Numbered from the stretch's first letter, positions 41,726-50,663 are shown. The stretch: 64,000 bases of DNA from JAFLCL01 sp964502175 (GCA_964502175.1 CAZCVE010000026.1:1-64000); one strand, 5' to 3'. Numbers and translations: made by a program. The notes: generated by a model not told the origin, from the letters alone.

Positions 41726-43027
41726 ATGCCGCTCGATCTCGCTGCGCTCGAGTCACGCCTGGACGAGGCCCGCACGGTTCGCACCGCGGGGCGCGTGCGC
41801 GCGGTCGTGGGCCTGGCGATCCGCGCGGCGGTGCCGGGCGCGCGGCTCGGTGAGCTCGTCGAGATCGTGCGACGCGGCCTGCCGCCGTTGGCCGCCGAGG
41901 TGGTGGGCTTCGAGCTCGACGACGTGATGCTCGTGCCGCTCGGCGCGGCAGAAGGCGTGGGTCCCGACGACGTGGTCGAGGCCACCGGGCGTGTGCACGA
42001 GATCTCCGTGGGCCCCGCGCTCCTCGGTCGCGTGCTCGACGGCCTCGGGCAGCCGATCGATGGCGGCCCGCCGCTCGTGGGCGAGCGCTGGGCCGTGATG
42101 CGCGAGCCGCCGAACCCGATGACACGCGCGCGCATCGAGCGACCGATGCCGCTCGGCATCCGCGCGCTCGATGGCTTGATGACGACGGGCGAGGGACAGC
42201 GCGTGGGCCTCTTCGCCGGCAGCGGCGTGGGCAAGAGCACGCTGCTCGGACAGATCGCGCGACAAGCCGAGGCGGACGTGTTCGTGGCGTGCCTGATCGG
42301 CGAGCGCGGCCGCGAGGTGCGCGAGTTCCTCGAGGACTCGCTCGGCGAGAGCGGGCGCGCGCGCGGTGTCGTCGTGTGCGCCACGAGCGATGCGCCTGCG
42401 ATGGTGAGGAAGAAGAGCGCGTACGTCGCGACGGCGATCGCGGAGTACTTCCGCGATCAGGGCAAGCGCGTGATCCTCTTGCTCGACAGCGTCACGCGCT
42501 TCGCGCGCGCGGGCCGCGAGGTGGGGCTCTCGGCGGGCGAGCCGCCGGCGCGGCGCGGCTATCCGCCGAGCGTGTTCGCGGAGCTACCGCGCCTGCTCGA
42601 GCGCTCGGGCAACGCGGAGCGCGGATCGATCACGGCCTTCTACACGGTGCTCGTCGAGGGCGGCGACATGGAGGAGCCGATCGCCGACGAGGTGCGCGGC
42701 ATCCTCGACGGACACGTGGTGCTCGATCGTCAGCTCGCGGCGCGCGGACGCTTTCCGGCGATCGATCCGCTCGTGAGCCTCTCGCGCGTGATGGACGGCA
42801 TCGTGCCCGCCGCGCACCGTGACGCCGCGCAGCGCTTCCGCGCGGCGCTCGCGCTCTACGAGAGCAAGCGAGACCTCGTGACCCTCGGCGCCTACAAAAA
42901 GGGGAGCGATCTCAAGCTCGATCAGGTGCTCTCGCGCATCGATCCGATGGAGGCGTTCCTCAAGCAGCGACGCGACGAGCGCGTGCCGCTCGCGGACACC
43001 GCGGCGCAGCTGGCGAAGCTCGCGTGA
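41726..43027 (+). CDS. SctN/FliI-type secretion ATPase
   Basis: 433 residues. F1-beta-like: an N-terminal beta barrel about 1-85, then the Walker A LFAGSGVGKST (about 162-172), LIGERGREVREFLED, the Walker B ILLLDSVTRFARA, RRGYPPSVFAELPRLLERSGN, and VVLDRQLAARGRFPAID. These are diagnostic for FliI/SctN rather than F-type ATPase (GLFAGSGVGKS). It unfolds and releases chaperones from substrates at the base of a type III machine. No stator, stalk or export-gate genes adjoin it. A cadherin-like membrane protein gene follows. TAGAGT 8 bases before the ATG may be a leaderless -10. Whether it powers an injectisome or a flagellar-derived relic depends on genes outside the window. Confidence 0.9.
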   Translation: MPLDLAALESRLDEARTVRTAGRVRAVVGLAIRAAVPGARLGELVEIVRRGLPPLAAEVVGFELDDVMLVPLGAAEGVGPDDVVEATGRVHEISVGPALLGRVLDGLGQPIDGGPPLVGERWAVMREPPNPMTRARIERPMPLGIRALDGLMTTGEGQRVGLFAGSGVGKSTLLGQIARQAEADVFVACLIGERGREVREFLEDSLGESGRARGVVVCATSDAPAMVRKKSAYVATAIAEYFRDQGKRVILLLDSVTRFARAGREVGLSAGEPPARRGYPPSVFAELPRLLERSGNAERGSITAFYTVLVEGGDMEEPIADEVRGILDGHVVLDRQLAARGRFPAIDPLVSLSRVMDGIVPAAHRDAAQRFRAALALYESKRDLVTLGAYKKGSDLKLDQVLSRIDPMEAFLKQRRDERVPLADTAAQLAKLA

Positions 43028-43061
43028 TCGAGCGTGCTTCTGCCCTGAAGCCGACGCGATC

Positions 43062-43067
43062 TATCCT
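43062..43067 (+). promoter_or_regulatory. -10-like element of the cadherin-like gene
   Basis: TATCCT at 43062-43067 ends 6 bases before the GTG at 43074, so transcription would begin essentially at the start codon. No ribosome site precedes it. The -35 is not clear. Confidence 0.35.
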
Positions 43068-43073
43068 CGTCCC

Positions 43074-43859
43074 GTGACCTACGACCGCAGCGACGCTCGG
43101 GAGGCGCGGCGCAACGCGCTCGCGATCGAGCTCGCGGACGTGAGGCGCAAGCTCGGCGACCGCGCGCGCGCCGGCGCGAAGCCGAGCGCGACGTGGCCGA
43201 TCGTGTCGAGCGTCGCGCTCCTCGCGATCTCGCCGATCCTCGTGGGCGTCGCGCGTCAGGGTCCGCAGCGCGCGTGGCACGACGTGCAGCACGCCGCGCG
43301 CGCGTGGGCCCTCGAGACCGAGACGGGCCGCGAGCTCTTCGACACGGCGCCCGTGGTGGACGAGGCGAGCGAGACGATCACGATGGGCGCTGCGCGCGTG
43401 ACGCTCGGAGGCCACGACGAAGACGGCGACGCGCTGACGGTGATCATCGTGCGACGCCCGTCGTCCGGGACCCTGACGCGCCTCGACGGAACGCCGATCG
43501 AGGACCGCGTCGCAGAGAGCGACGCGCTCTACGTGCCCGACCCCGGCTTCGTCGGCGAAGACGAGTTCGCGATCGCCGTCGACGACGGCACGCTGCGATC
43601 GGCGACGTCCCGGCGACGGCTGCGCGTGTACGCGCCCACCGTCGCGCCCGAGCTCTTGCCGCGCGCGACACCTGAAGAAGGCATGAGCCCCGCGAGATCG
43701 CGGCGCGCGCTCACCAGCGCGCAGATCACCACCGAGTACCTGCTCCGACGCGAGCGTGCGTTCGAGACGGACCCCTCGTCGCCACGCGAGCCGACCCGGA
43801 GCGTGCTGCTCCCGCCGATCGTCACCAACGCCGACCTCGAGGCGGGCAGAGGCCAATGA
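43074..43859 (+). CDS. Membrane protein with cadherin-like Ig domain
   Basis: 261 residues from a GTG. Cytoplasmic basic N-terminus, one membrane helix about 40-60 (TWPIVSSVALLAISPILVGV), then an extracytoplasmic domain about 105-190 with the VCBS/cadherin-like signature: GHDEDGDALTVIIVRRPSSG, then DALYVPDPGFVGEDEFAIAVDDG. Such domains bind calcium and occur in adhesins and surface assembly factors. The C-terminal third is Arg/Pro-rich and low-complexity. Stop overlaps the ATG of the zinc-ribbon gene (ATGA). Follows the SctN-like ATPase gene by 46 bp on the same strand. Confidence 0.75.
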   Translation: MTYDRSDAREARRNALAIELADVRRKLGDRARAGAKPSATWPIVSSVALLAISPILVGVARQGPQRAWHDVQHAARAWALETETGRELFDTAPVVDEASETITMGAARVTLGGHDEDGDALTVIIVRRPSSGTLTRLDGTPIEDRVAESDALYVPDPGFVGEDEFAIAVDDGTLRSATSRRRLRVYAPTVAPELLPRATPEEGMSPARSRRALTSAQITTEYLLRRERAFETDPSSPREPTRSVLLPPIVTNADLEAGRGQ

Positions 43860-44317
43860 GCGACGAGCCCGTGGCACCGAGGCCTGGCTCGCCCGAGGCC
43901 GACGAGGCGCGCCTGCTCCGCGAGCTCTCCGGCTACGACGCGAAGCCGCGCGCGGGATCGCTGTCGCTGCCGTCGGGCATCGCGCTCTCGGTCGCGGGAC
44001 CTTGCGCGGAGCGGTGGGCGGAGATGCCGGGCGATGATCGCGTGCGCCGCTGCACACGCTGCGATCGCGACGTGCTCGATCTCGGTGGTCTCTCCGCCGA
44101 CGAGATCAACACGCTCCTCGCTGCGCGAGGGATCACCACGAAGAAGCTCCACCGGCGCGCTGACGGCGCGGTGCTCACGAGCGACTGCGACGTGGGTCGT
44201 CCGCGGCGCATCGCGCTCCGTGTGCTCGCGGTCGTCACGACGGGCGTGCTCGTCAGCACGGCCGCGGCATACGCGCTCCACTTGTCCGAAGCGGACGAGA
44301 CGCACGAGCCGCGCTGA
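43856..44317 (+). CDS. Zinc-ribbon-like membrane protein
   Basis: 153 residues. The centre has CAERWAEMPGDDRVRRCTRCDRDVLDLGGLSADEI, a widespread bacterial module (C...W..M......C..C...V.D.....E) thought to bind zinc. The C-terminus has one membrane helix (RVLAVVTTGVLVSTAAAYAL), so the zinc part lies in the cytoplasm. Function not known; the module often accompanies envelope proteins. Coupled by ATGA overlap to the cadherin-like gene. Immediately followed by a MITE-like inverted repeat. Confidence 0.75.
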   Translation: MSDEPVAPRPGSPEADEARLLRELSGYDAKPRAGSLSLPSGIALSVAGPCAERWAEMPGDDRVRRCTRCDRDVLDLGGLSADEINTLLAARGITTKKLHRRADGAVLTSDCDVGRPRRIALRVLAVVTTGVLVSTAAAYALHLSEADETHEPR

Positions 44318-44556
44318 GCTCAGCGCGTGATCGCGAGCTGGAGATGGGGTCACTCTCGGCTCTGCAAGCGCCCGAGATCGCTGCGGAAAAAGACGCGCAA
44401 TGACGCGATGCCGTTTTCGTTGGGAATTCTAGCCCTTCGCGCGAAAAGCCTGGAGAAACGGCATCGCGTCATTGAGGGCGCAAAACCTCAATGTTCGCGG
44501 CGCCTTGCAAGGGCGAGAGTGACCCCGCTCAGCGCGTGACCCCGCTCAGCGCGTGA
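44318..44556. mobile_element. MITE-like inverted-repeat element with flanking direct repeats
   Basis: A 196-bp insert (44331-44526) carries nested perfect inverted repeats: GGGGTCACTCTCG (44346-44358) with CGAGAGTGACCCC (44514-44526), and AATGACGCGATGCCGTTT (44399-44416) with AAACGGCATCGCGTCATT (44456-44473). The insert is bounded by direct repeats GCTCAGCGCGTGA at 44318-44330 and 44527-44539, with a third copy at 44544-44556 reaching into the 3' end of the FG-GAP gene. It contains no open frame for a transposase. The plan fits a non-autonomous element that left a 13-bp duplication, or a very stable hairpin between convergent genes. Confidence 0.6.
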
Positions 44557-46381
44557 GCGTGATCGCGCGATCGAGCTCGCTGCTCGTCCTGTCGGTGCTG
44601 CCGTCGGGCCAGCGCACCTCGATCGAGACCGTGCCCGTGGCGCGGCCGAGGCCGAAGAAGAGGCGACGGTCGAAGTTCCCTGCGTAGCCCTCGCCGACGT
44701 GTCGCTCACGACGAAACGTGCCGACCGTGCTCTCGATCGTGACGACGGCGCCCGCGGCCTCGCGATCGAGCCCCTGACCGACGAGGCGCACCGTCAGCCA
44801 TCGGCCCGTCGAGCGGGCGACGTTGTGCAGGATCGCCGGCTCGCCGCGCGCGGGCGCGAGCAAGACGTCGGGCGCGCCGTCGTCGTCGAGGTCGGTGACC
44901 GCGATGCCGCGCGTCGTGCGCGCGCGCCGCGAGCCATCGGTGATCGGCAAGCTCGGCACGACGAGGCGCGCGCCGTCCCAGCTCGCGACGTGCATCGCCT
45001 CGTACTCGGGCGCGTCGAGCCCCATCGCGCCGATCTCGATGTCGGTGTGGATGTGGCCCGTCGACTCGAGCAGCTCGATCTGTCCGTCGCGATCGACGTC
45101 GATGAGCGCGACGCCCCAGCGGAACGTCGTCTCGGACCAGCCGAGGGCGCCCACCTCGCGCGCGACGTCCTCGCAGAAGCCGTCGGTGCCGCACAGGTGC
45201 ACCGAGGTGGTATGGCCCTCGAAGTCGCTCACGACGTGGTCGAAGCGGCCGTTGCCGTCGATGTCGTAGCTCGTCCAGCCCATGCAGTCGGTGCCGTAGC
45301 CGCGCGAGTTGCCGCTCATGCCGAGCGTCGCGCTCGCGTCGCGGAAGACACCATCGGCGCCACGCACGAGCGGTCGATCGCGATCGCGCGAGCCGAGGTC
45401 GTTGCACACGAAGATGTCGGTGCGGCCGTCTCCGTCGAGGTCGCTCACGCCGAGCGCGAGCGTCGCCTCTGCCCGCGCGAGATCGGGCGCGAGGCGCATC
45501 GTCTCGTCGACGTAGCGGCCGTCGGCGGCGCGGAGGAGGAGCCGATTCGGAAGCGGCGCGAGCGAGTACACGTCCGCGATGCAGCGGTGGCCCTCGATGC
45601 CACAATCGCCGGCCACGGCGCGCTCCGGGTTCATGTCGAGGAACGAGCCGAGCACCAGATCGAGGTCGCCGTCGTCGTCGAGGTCGCCCACGGCCGCGCT
45701 CGAGATCGCCTCCCACCGGCCCGCGCTCACGGTGAGCCGCGCCGTCCGACGAAACGTCGCGCCCACGTTCTCCCAGAGCGACACCACGCCGAGCCCGTAC
45801 ACGAGCAGGTCGTCGTCGCCGTCACCGTTCTCGTCCCACGCGAGACAGCCCCACGCGTCGCCCACGTCCGAGAGACCGCGCTCGCTCGTGGCGTCGCGGT
45901 AGCGGAGCGGAGCGTCTGCGATGAAGAGGCGTGAGCTGCCCGCGCTCGTCGGCGCGCCGTCGACGATCACGGGGCGCATCGCGAAGAACACATCGACGGG
46001 GCCCCTGCCGTCGGCGTCGAGGATGCAGACGCCGCCGCTCATGCGATCCGCGAGCGTCACGTAGCCCTCGGCCGGACCGCGCGCGAAGCGCATCCCGCTC
46101 TCGCGCACGACGTCCTCGAACCACGCCGGGGGTGTGCCCGCGTCGAGCGCGGCGTCGACGCGGCTCGCATCGGAGGCGACGGTGTGGGCATCGCGGGCCT
46201 CGTGCGCGTCTGTCGTCGTCGCGTCGAGGCCCGATCCGACGGTGGTCGCGGCGTCGTCGCCTGGCGCGTCGATCGAGGTGTCGCGTGGATCACGCGCGGC
46301 GTCCACGCCGCAGCCCGCAGCCCCGACCACGAGCAAGGGCGCGAGCGACGCTGCCAACCACGCTCGAGCGCCATGCGACAC
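44546..46381 (-). CDS. FG-GAP/VCBS repeat lipoprotein with ASPIC/UnbV C-terminus
   Basis: 611 residues from a GTG at 46381. Lipobox VVGAAGC (Cys24), Asp/Ala linker, then repeated Ca-binding blades with D-x-D-x-D-G motifs (DENGDGDDDLLVYG, DLDDDGDLDLVLGS, DLDGDGRTDIFVCND, DIDGNGRFDHVVSD, DVDRDGQIELLEST, DLDDDGAPDVLLAP), giving an integrin-alpha-like propeller. The end has WLTVRLVGQGLDREAAGAVVTIE and EVRWPDGSTDRTS, the ASPIC/UnbV module (CRTAC1 family). Outer-membrane or surface protein. Longer starts read into the upstream region without a signal peptide. Its 3' end is one of three copies of a 13-bp direct repeat. Confidence 0.85.
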   Translation of the reverse strand: MSHGARAWLAASLAPLLVVGAAGCGVDAARDPRDTSIDAPGDDAATTVGSGLDATTTDAHEARDAHTVASDASRVDAALDAGTPPAWFEDVVRESGMRFARGPAEGYVTLADRMSGGVCILDADGRGPVDVFFAMRPVIVDGAPTSAGSSRLFIADAPLRYRDATSERGLSDVGDAWGCLAWDENGDGDDDLLVYGLGVVSLWENVGATFRRTARLTVSAGRWEAISSAAVGDLDDDGDLDLVLGSFLDMNPERAVAGDCGIEGHRCIADVYSLAPLPNRLLLRAADGRYVDETMRLAPDLARAEATLALGVSDLDGDGRTDIFVCNDLGSRDRDRPLVRGADGVFRDASATLGMSGNSRGYGTDCMGWTSYDIDGNGRFDHVVSDFEGHTTSVHLCGTDGFCEDVAREVGALGWSETTFRWGVALIDVDRDGQIELLESTGHIHTDIEIGAMGLDAPEYEAMHVASWDGARLVVPSLPITDGSRRARTTRGIAVTDLDDDGAPDVLLAPARGEPAILHNVARSTGRWLTVRLVGQGLDREAAGAVVTIESTVGTFRRERHVGEGYAGNFDRRLFFGLGRATGTVSIEVRWPDGSTDRTSSELDRAITLTR

Positions 46382-46390
46382 GCGCGTGAC

Positions 46391-46436
46391 AGGGTACGCG
46401 ATCGGTTGCAGGTGCGCCGCGACGCGCGGATATACT
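46391..46436. promoter_or_regulatory. Divergent promoter region, FG-GAP gene and kinase gene
   Basis: On the plus strand TATACT (46431-46436) lies 8 bases before the kinase ATG, with TTGCAG 19 bases further up. On the minus strand TACCCT (46391-46396) lies 9 bases before the GTG of the FG-GAP gene. Both would give leaderless or near-leaderless messages from only 63 bp of shared DNA. Confidence 0.45.
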
Positions 46437-46444
46437 CGCCCGCG

Positions 46445-48742
46445 ATGACGGATCGTCCTTCCGGGGCCAGCCCGAGCGGGCCACGCGGCCCCGCGGGTGG
46501 CGACGTGGGACGACCCACTGCGAACGCGATCCCTCCCGTACCACCGCTGCCCGCGGGTGCCGTGGTGCTCGCGCCAGGTGAGGTGGAGATCGCGACCACG
46601 CTGCGTCCGTCGCTGAGCGCGGAGCTCGCAGACAGTGAGCAAGCCGCGCCGTCGGTGCGACCTCCGCCGCGCGCGCCGACACCCCCGCCGCCACCGCCGC
46701 GCAGCATGACGCCGAAGGGCCCCGTCGATCGCGGCTCACAGCCGCCGCGTCGCGCGTCGCAGCCGAAGCTGCCCGGCGCCTCGACGAGCCCCGAGACGCC
46801 GAAGACCAAGGACCGCGACACCGATCAAGATCTCGTCGCGCGCGACATCGAGCTCGACGACTACAGCCAGGGCGGGCCGCGCGTTCCGTTCGCGTCGCTG
46901 ACGAAGGTCGCGGCGATCGGACACTTCGGTCCCTACCAGCTCCTCGGTCGCGTCGCGTTCGGCGGCATGGCGGAGATCTTCCTCGCGCGCGAGGGCGGCG
47001 AGGGCGGACGTGGAGGTCGCTTCGTCGTGGTGAAGCGCGTGCTGCCGCACGTGGCCGCCGACAGCCAGTTCATCTCGATGTTCAAGGACGAGGCGCGGCT
47101 CGCGATGCAGCTGAGCCACCCGAACATCTGCCACGTGTACGCGTTCGGACAGGAGCAGAGCAGCTACTACATCGCGATGGAGTGGGTGAACGGCATGCCC
47201 CTCTCCAAGGTGCTGCGTCGCGCGCGCGACGAGGGCGGCGTGTCGATGCCCGTCGCGATGAAGATCATCGCGCAGGTCGCGGAGGCTCTCGATCACGCGC
47301 ACCGCGCGGCCGACCAGACCACGGGCGAGCCGCTCGGCATCGTGCACCGCGACGTCAGCCCGCAGAACGTGATGGTCAGCTACGACGGCGTCGTGAAGCT
47401 GCTCGACTTCGGCATCGCGAAGGCGTCGAGCCACTCGACGCGCACCGAGGCCGGCGTGGTGAAGGGCAAGTTCGCGTACATGGCGCCGCAGCAGTGCCTG
47501 GGTGAGCCGATCGACGCGCGCGCGGACGTGTTCGCGCTCGGCGTGTGCTTGTACGAGGTGCTCGACGGCACGAACCCGTTCAAGCGACAGACCGAGTTCG
47601 ACACGATGCGCGCGCTCGTCTACGAGGAGCCGCCGTCGCTCTCGGAGATCCACCCGCACATCCCGCTCGAGGTCGACGCGCTCGTGCGGCGCGCGATCGC
47701 GAAGCGTCCCGAGGAGCGCTTCCAGTCGGCCGCCGACTTCCAGGTCGCCATCGAGCAGGCGCTCGCGAAGATGGGCGAGATCGTGAACACGGCGCGCGTG
47801 GGCGAGCGCATGGCGGAGCTGTTCACGAACGAGATCAAGGCGGGTCCGCGCCTCGACACGCGCATCGACATCCCCAACCGCGCGCCCTCGAGCCAAGAGT
47901 CGGATCACTCGCTCGAGAAGGTCGCGCTACCGCCGAACGCGACCGAGCGCATGCCGCTCCTCACGGACGACTTCGCGCGAGAAGCGCTCGACGCGCCGAA
48001 GAGCTCGGCGCGTCCCGTGTTGTTCGCGCTCTCGGCGATGCTCGCGTTCCTGCTCGTCGTCGGCGCGGCTGGCTTCGCGGCGTGGTGGACGGGCTTTCTC
48101 CACTTCGGCGGGGCGCAGCCGACGGCGACCGCGCCGATCACTGCGCCGCCGAGCGTCCCGCCCACCACGGTGCCCGTGCCGACCACCGGCACGCTGCTCG
48201 TCGACAGCGCGCCGACGGGCGCGATCGTCTGGCTCGGTGATCGGGGCAACGTCGGCACGACACCGCTCGAGCTCGCGCTCCTCGACGCGCGCGAGTGGAA
48301 CGTGCGCATCACACAGGACGGCTTCGAAGACTGGGAGAGCACGATCGAGCTCCACGGCGGCGAGCGTCACCGCGTGTTCGGCGAGCTGATCGCGATCCGC
48401 GCCGAGCGCACCGATCGAACCGACCGCACCGACCGCACCGACCGAACGGACCGAACGGACCGCACCGACCGCACCGACCGCACCGACCGAACGGATCGCA
48501 CCGACCGCACGCCCGCGGCGCCTCCCGGACAGCTCTCGATCAACACGCGCCCGTGGTCACGCGTGTTCGTGGGCCAGCGTCTGCTCGGCACGACGCCGAT
48601 CGGCAACGTCGAGCTGCCCTCGGGCACGGTGCGCTTGCGCCTCGTGGATCGCGACGGCGCCGAGCACACGCGCAGCGTGACGATCGAAGCGGGCGGGCAC
48701 GCGCGCGAGTTCTTCGATCTGTCGACCGACCCCGCGGAGTGA
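46445..48742 (+). CDS. Ser/Thr protein kinase with two PEGA domains
   Basis: 765 residues. N-terminal Pro-rich region about 1-150; kinase about 158-430 with FGGMAEIF (glycine loop), VVVKRV (Lys), HRDVSPQN, LDFGIAK and ADVFALGVCLYE; a membrane helix about 522-548; PEGA 1 about 580-648; a run of TDR repeats about 656-688; PEGA 2 about 695-758. All catalytic residues are present, with the HRDxSPQN form typical of myxobacterial kinases. The PEGA domains, linked by the charged repeat, would sit outside the membrane and could read wall status. The cytoplasmic part is basic/Pro-rich and may be disordered. Divergent from the FG-GAP lipoprotein gene. Confidence 0.92.
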   Translation: MTDRPSGASPSGPRGPAGGDVGRPTANAIPPVPPLPAGAVVLAPGEVEIATTLRPSLSAELADSEQAAPSVRPPPRAPTPPPPPPRSMTPKGPVDRGSQPPRRASQPKLPGASTSPETPKTKDRDTDQDLVARDIELDDYSQGGPRVPFASLTKVAAIGHFGPYQLLGRVAFGGMAEIFLAREGGEGGRGGRFVVVKRVLPHVAADSQFISMFKDEARLAMQLSHPNICHVYAFGQEQSSYYIAMEWVNGMPLSKVLRRARDEGGVSMPVAMKIIAQVAEALDHAHRAADQTTGEPLGIVHRDVSPQNVMVSYDGVVKLLDFGIAKASSHSTRTEAGVVKGKFAYMAPQQCLGEPIDARADVFALGVCLYEVLDGTNPFKRQTEFDTMRALVYEEPPSLSEIHPHIPLEVDALVRRAIAKRPEERFQSAADFQVAIEQALAKMGEIVNTARVGERMAELFTNEIKAGPRLDTRIDIPNRAPSSQESDHSLEKVALPPNATERMPLLTDDFAREALDAPKSSARPVLFALSAMLAFLLVVGAAGFAAWWTGFLHFGGAQPTATAPITAPPSVPPTTVPVPTTGTLLVDSAPTGAIVWLGDRGNVGTTPLELALLDAREWNVRITQDGFEDWESTIELHGGERHRVFGELIAIRAERTDRTDRTDRTDRTDRTDRTDRTDRTDRTDRTDRTPAAPPGQLSINTRPWSRVFVGQRLLGTTPIGNVELPSGTVRLRLVDRDGAEHTRSVTIEAGGHAREFFDLSTDPAE
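48408..48510 (+). repeat. 9-bp tandem repeat coding Thr-Asp-Arg
   Basis: About a dozen copies of ACCGACCGC or ACCGAACGG in the PEGA kinase gene encode (TDR)n between the two PEGA domains. Unit changes are silent (CGC versus CGA or CGG). Such a run may change in length by slippage without shifting the frame, tuning the distance between the domains. Confidence 0.85.
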
Positions 48743-48749
48743 TCCGGCC

Positions 48750-49376
48750 TCAGCGTCGCTTGGTCGCGCGGGCGACGATGATGTCGCCGCCCACCGAGTA
48801 GGGCGCCTTCAAGCGCTCGAGGGTGAAGCCCTCTCCGAGGGTCTCGAGCTTCGACCACACGCGGCGGCGGATGTCGGCGCGCGCGGTGAGGTTCACGAGG
48901 TGACCCTGGAGGCCGATCGACTCGGTGTTCGCGTCGACGATCATCATCGTTCCGCCCGGCTCGATCAGGTCCCAGACACGCTCGGTCGCAGCCTCGTATT
49001 CGGGCAGGGCGCTCATCACGAGGAAGCTCAGCGCGCGATCGAAGCCGCGACCCGCCGGCAGGTGTGGTGCGAGCTGCGCGCGATCGAGCTCGAGGAGTGA
49101 GCCCTGCACCAGCTCCACGTTGCCGAAGCTCTTGTTCGTCACACGGCGCTTGGCCGCGTCGAGCATGCCTCGCGAGAGGTCGACGCCGATCACCTTGCCG
49201 CTCGGGCCGATCGGCGGGCTGAGCACGTCGAGGCTCTGGCCCGTGCCGCAGCCCGCATCGAGCACGTACTGACCGGGCGCGAGCGCGAGACGCTCGGCGG
49301 CGGCCTGTCGGAACGGCAGGTAGAGGCGCTCGAGCGAGCCGTCGTAGAAGTTCGAGAAGACGTCGTACCAGCTCAT
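48750..49376 (-). CDS. SAM-dependent methyltransferase (class I)
   Basis: 208 residues. Begins MSWYDVFSNFYDGSLERLYLPFRQ, motif I YVLDAGCGTGQSL (about 38-50), acidic IGVDLSRGML, then VQGSLLELD and FLVMSALPEYEAA (motif IV region) and PGGTMMIVDANTES. The methyl acceptor is unknown; the GCGTGQSL form and the YDG.. start resemble small-molecule methyltransferases such as UbiE. Convergent with the PEGA kinase gene; divergent from the AraC gene, whose first codons overlap the same region. Confidence 0.85.
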   Translation of the reverse strand: MSWYDVFSNFYDGSLERLYLPFRQAAAERLALAPGQYVLDAGCGTGQSLDVLSPPIGPSGKVIGVDLSRGMLDAAKRRVTNKSFGNVELVQGSLLELDRAQLAPHLPAGRGFDRALSFLVMSALPEYEAATERVWDLIEPGGTMMIVDANTESIGLQGHLVNLTARADIRRRVWSKLETLGEGFTLERLKAPYSVGGDIIVARATKRR

Positions 49377-49467
49377 GTGTCGAGGCCTACTCCGAGCGCG
49401 TCACGCGCGTCAGGACGAAACGCGCCATCGTCTTGACCGCACACGACGGCGCGGTGAGCCTCTCCGC

Positions 49468-50505
49468 GTGGACGCACGCATCGACCGAGGCCCGCGCATC
49501 GTGAGCGGGATGCTGGCGATCGCGCTGCTCGACCTCGCGGCGCACAAGGGCGTCGATCGCGCAGGTCTCGCGCGCTCGGTCGAGATCGATCCCGCAGTGT
49601 CGATCGACGATCGGGTGCCGCTCGTGAGCGTGCTCTCGCTGTGGTCCGTGTTGATCGCGCGCTTTCCTTCCAATCACCTCGGCCTCGAGCTCGCGATGCG
49701 CTGGCGCGCGGAGTCGCTCGGTCTCCTCGGCTACGTGGCCGCGAACGCGACGACGCTGGGCGAGGCGCTCGATCGCTTCCTCGCGTTCCAAGCGCTCGTC
49801 GACGGCGAGACGCGCATGTCGCGCGTGGTGCGTGACGGCGTGCTCGTCGTGACGTTCGCGCGTGACCCCGCGCTCTCCGCGCTGCGTCAGCCGGTCGAGT
49901 CGCTGCTCGCGAGCGGGCACGCGTTCTTCCAGCTGTTGAGCGACACACCGTTCGTCGCGCGGCGCGTGCGCCTGTCCCATCCGTCGAGCCTGGCCGCCGC
50001 GCCGTACCGCGCGTTCTTCGGCGTGAGCGTCGAGCACGGCGCGCGGATCGACGAGCTCAGCTACGACGCGTCGATCCTCGATCGGCCCATCCCCAAGGCC
50101 GACGCGAAGCTCGGCGCGTACCTGCTGGAGGCCACGGCGGCCGCGCACACGCGCTTCCTCGAGGCCCGCGCGCTCTCCGAAGCCGATCTCGCAGAGCGAC
50201 TCGCGCGAGAGGTGAAGCGACGCATCGCCGCGCACGAGCCGATCACGATCGAGGCGACGAGCAAGAGCCTCGGCACGAGCGTGCGAGCGCTACAGCGCGC
50301 GCTGGCCGAGGAAGGCACGAGCTTCCGCGACGTCATCGACGGCGAACGAAGGCGCGTCGCCGAGCTGCTCTTGGCGACACCGAAGGCGAGCGTCTCGGAC
50401 GTGGCGACGGAGCTCGGCTTCGCGGAGATCGCGAGCTTCTCGCGCGCCTTCAAGCGCTGGACGAGGACCTCACCGGCGGCGTTCCGCAAGAAGATCCGAG
50501 CCTGA
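49468..50505 (+). CDS. AraC-family transcriptional regulator
   Basis: 345 residues from a GTG. The N-terminal about 200 residues follow the arabinose_bd (OruR/VqsM-like) plan (LVSVLSLWSVLIARFPSNHLGLELAMRW, LGLLGYVAANATTLGEALDRFLAF), and the C-terminal about 90 residues carry two helix-turn-helix motifs: ITIEATSKSLGTSVRALQRALAEEG and SVSDVATELGFAEIASFSRAFKRWTRTSPAAFRKK. The last block is the AraC signature. Likely binds a small ligand and controls a target outside this stretch, perhaps the divergent methyltransferase gene, with which it overlaps in upstream DNA. Alternative starts lie at 49501 (GTG) and 49510 (ATG). Confidence 0.88.
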   Translation: MDARIDRGPRIVSGMLAIALLDLAAHKGVDRAGLARSVEIDPAVSIDDRVPLVSVLSLWSVLIARFPSNHLGLELAMRWRAESLGLLGYVAANATTLGEALDRFLAFQALVDGETRMSRVVRDGVLVVTFARDPALSALRQPVESLLASGHAFFQLLSDTPFVARRVRLSHPSSLAAAPYRAFFGVSVEHGARIDELSYDASILDRPIPKADAKLGAYLLEATAAAHTRFLEARALSEADLAERLAREVKRRIAAHEPITIEATSKSLGTSVRALQRALAEEGTSFRDVIDGERRRVAELLLATPKASVSDVATELGFAEIASFSRAFKRWTRTSPAAFRKKIRA

Positions 50506-50639
50506 CGCTCGCATCGACCAAGCCCGCTCGTCGGGGTTGCCGCGAAGGGCGAGCGCTCTCACTGCCCGGGATTGCACCCCGGGGTTACGTCACCGGATTC
50601 GCTTCGAGAGCGAGCCATCGGCTCAGCCGGATCGTGCTC

Positions 50640-50663
50640 AGCCCGACCCGAATGGGTTGGGCT
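50640..50663 (+). terminator. Terminator-like hairpin upstream of the 50733 gene
   Basis: AGCCCGACCC (50640-50649), loop GAAT, GGGTTGGGCT (50654-50663): one G.U in a 10-bp stem, followed by TCTTC. Probably ends transcription from the AraC-type gene. Confidence 0.55.

Noticed and set aside
49375..49467. Earlier start for the AraC regulator
   Set aside because: The extra 31 residues are Arg-rich and overlap the divergent methyltransferase start; family alignment begins later.
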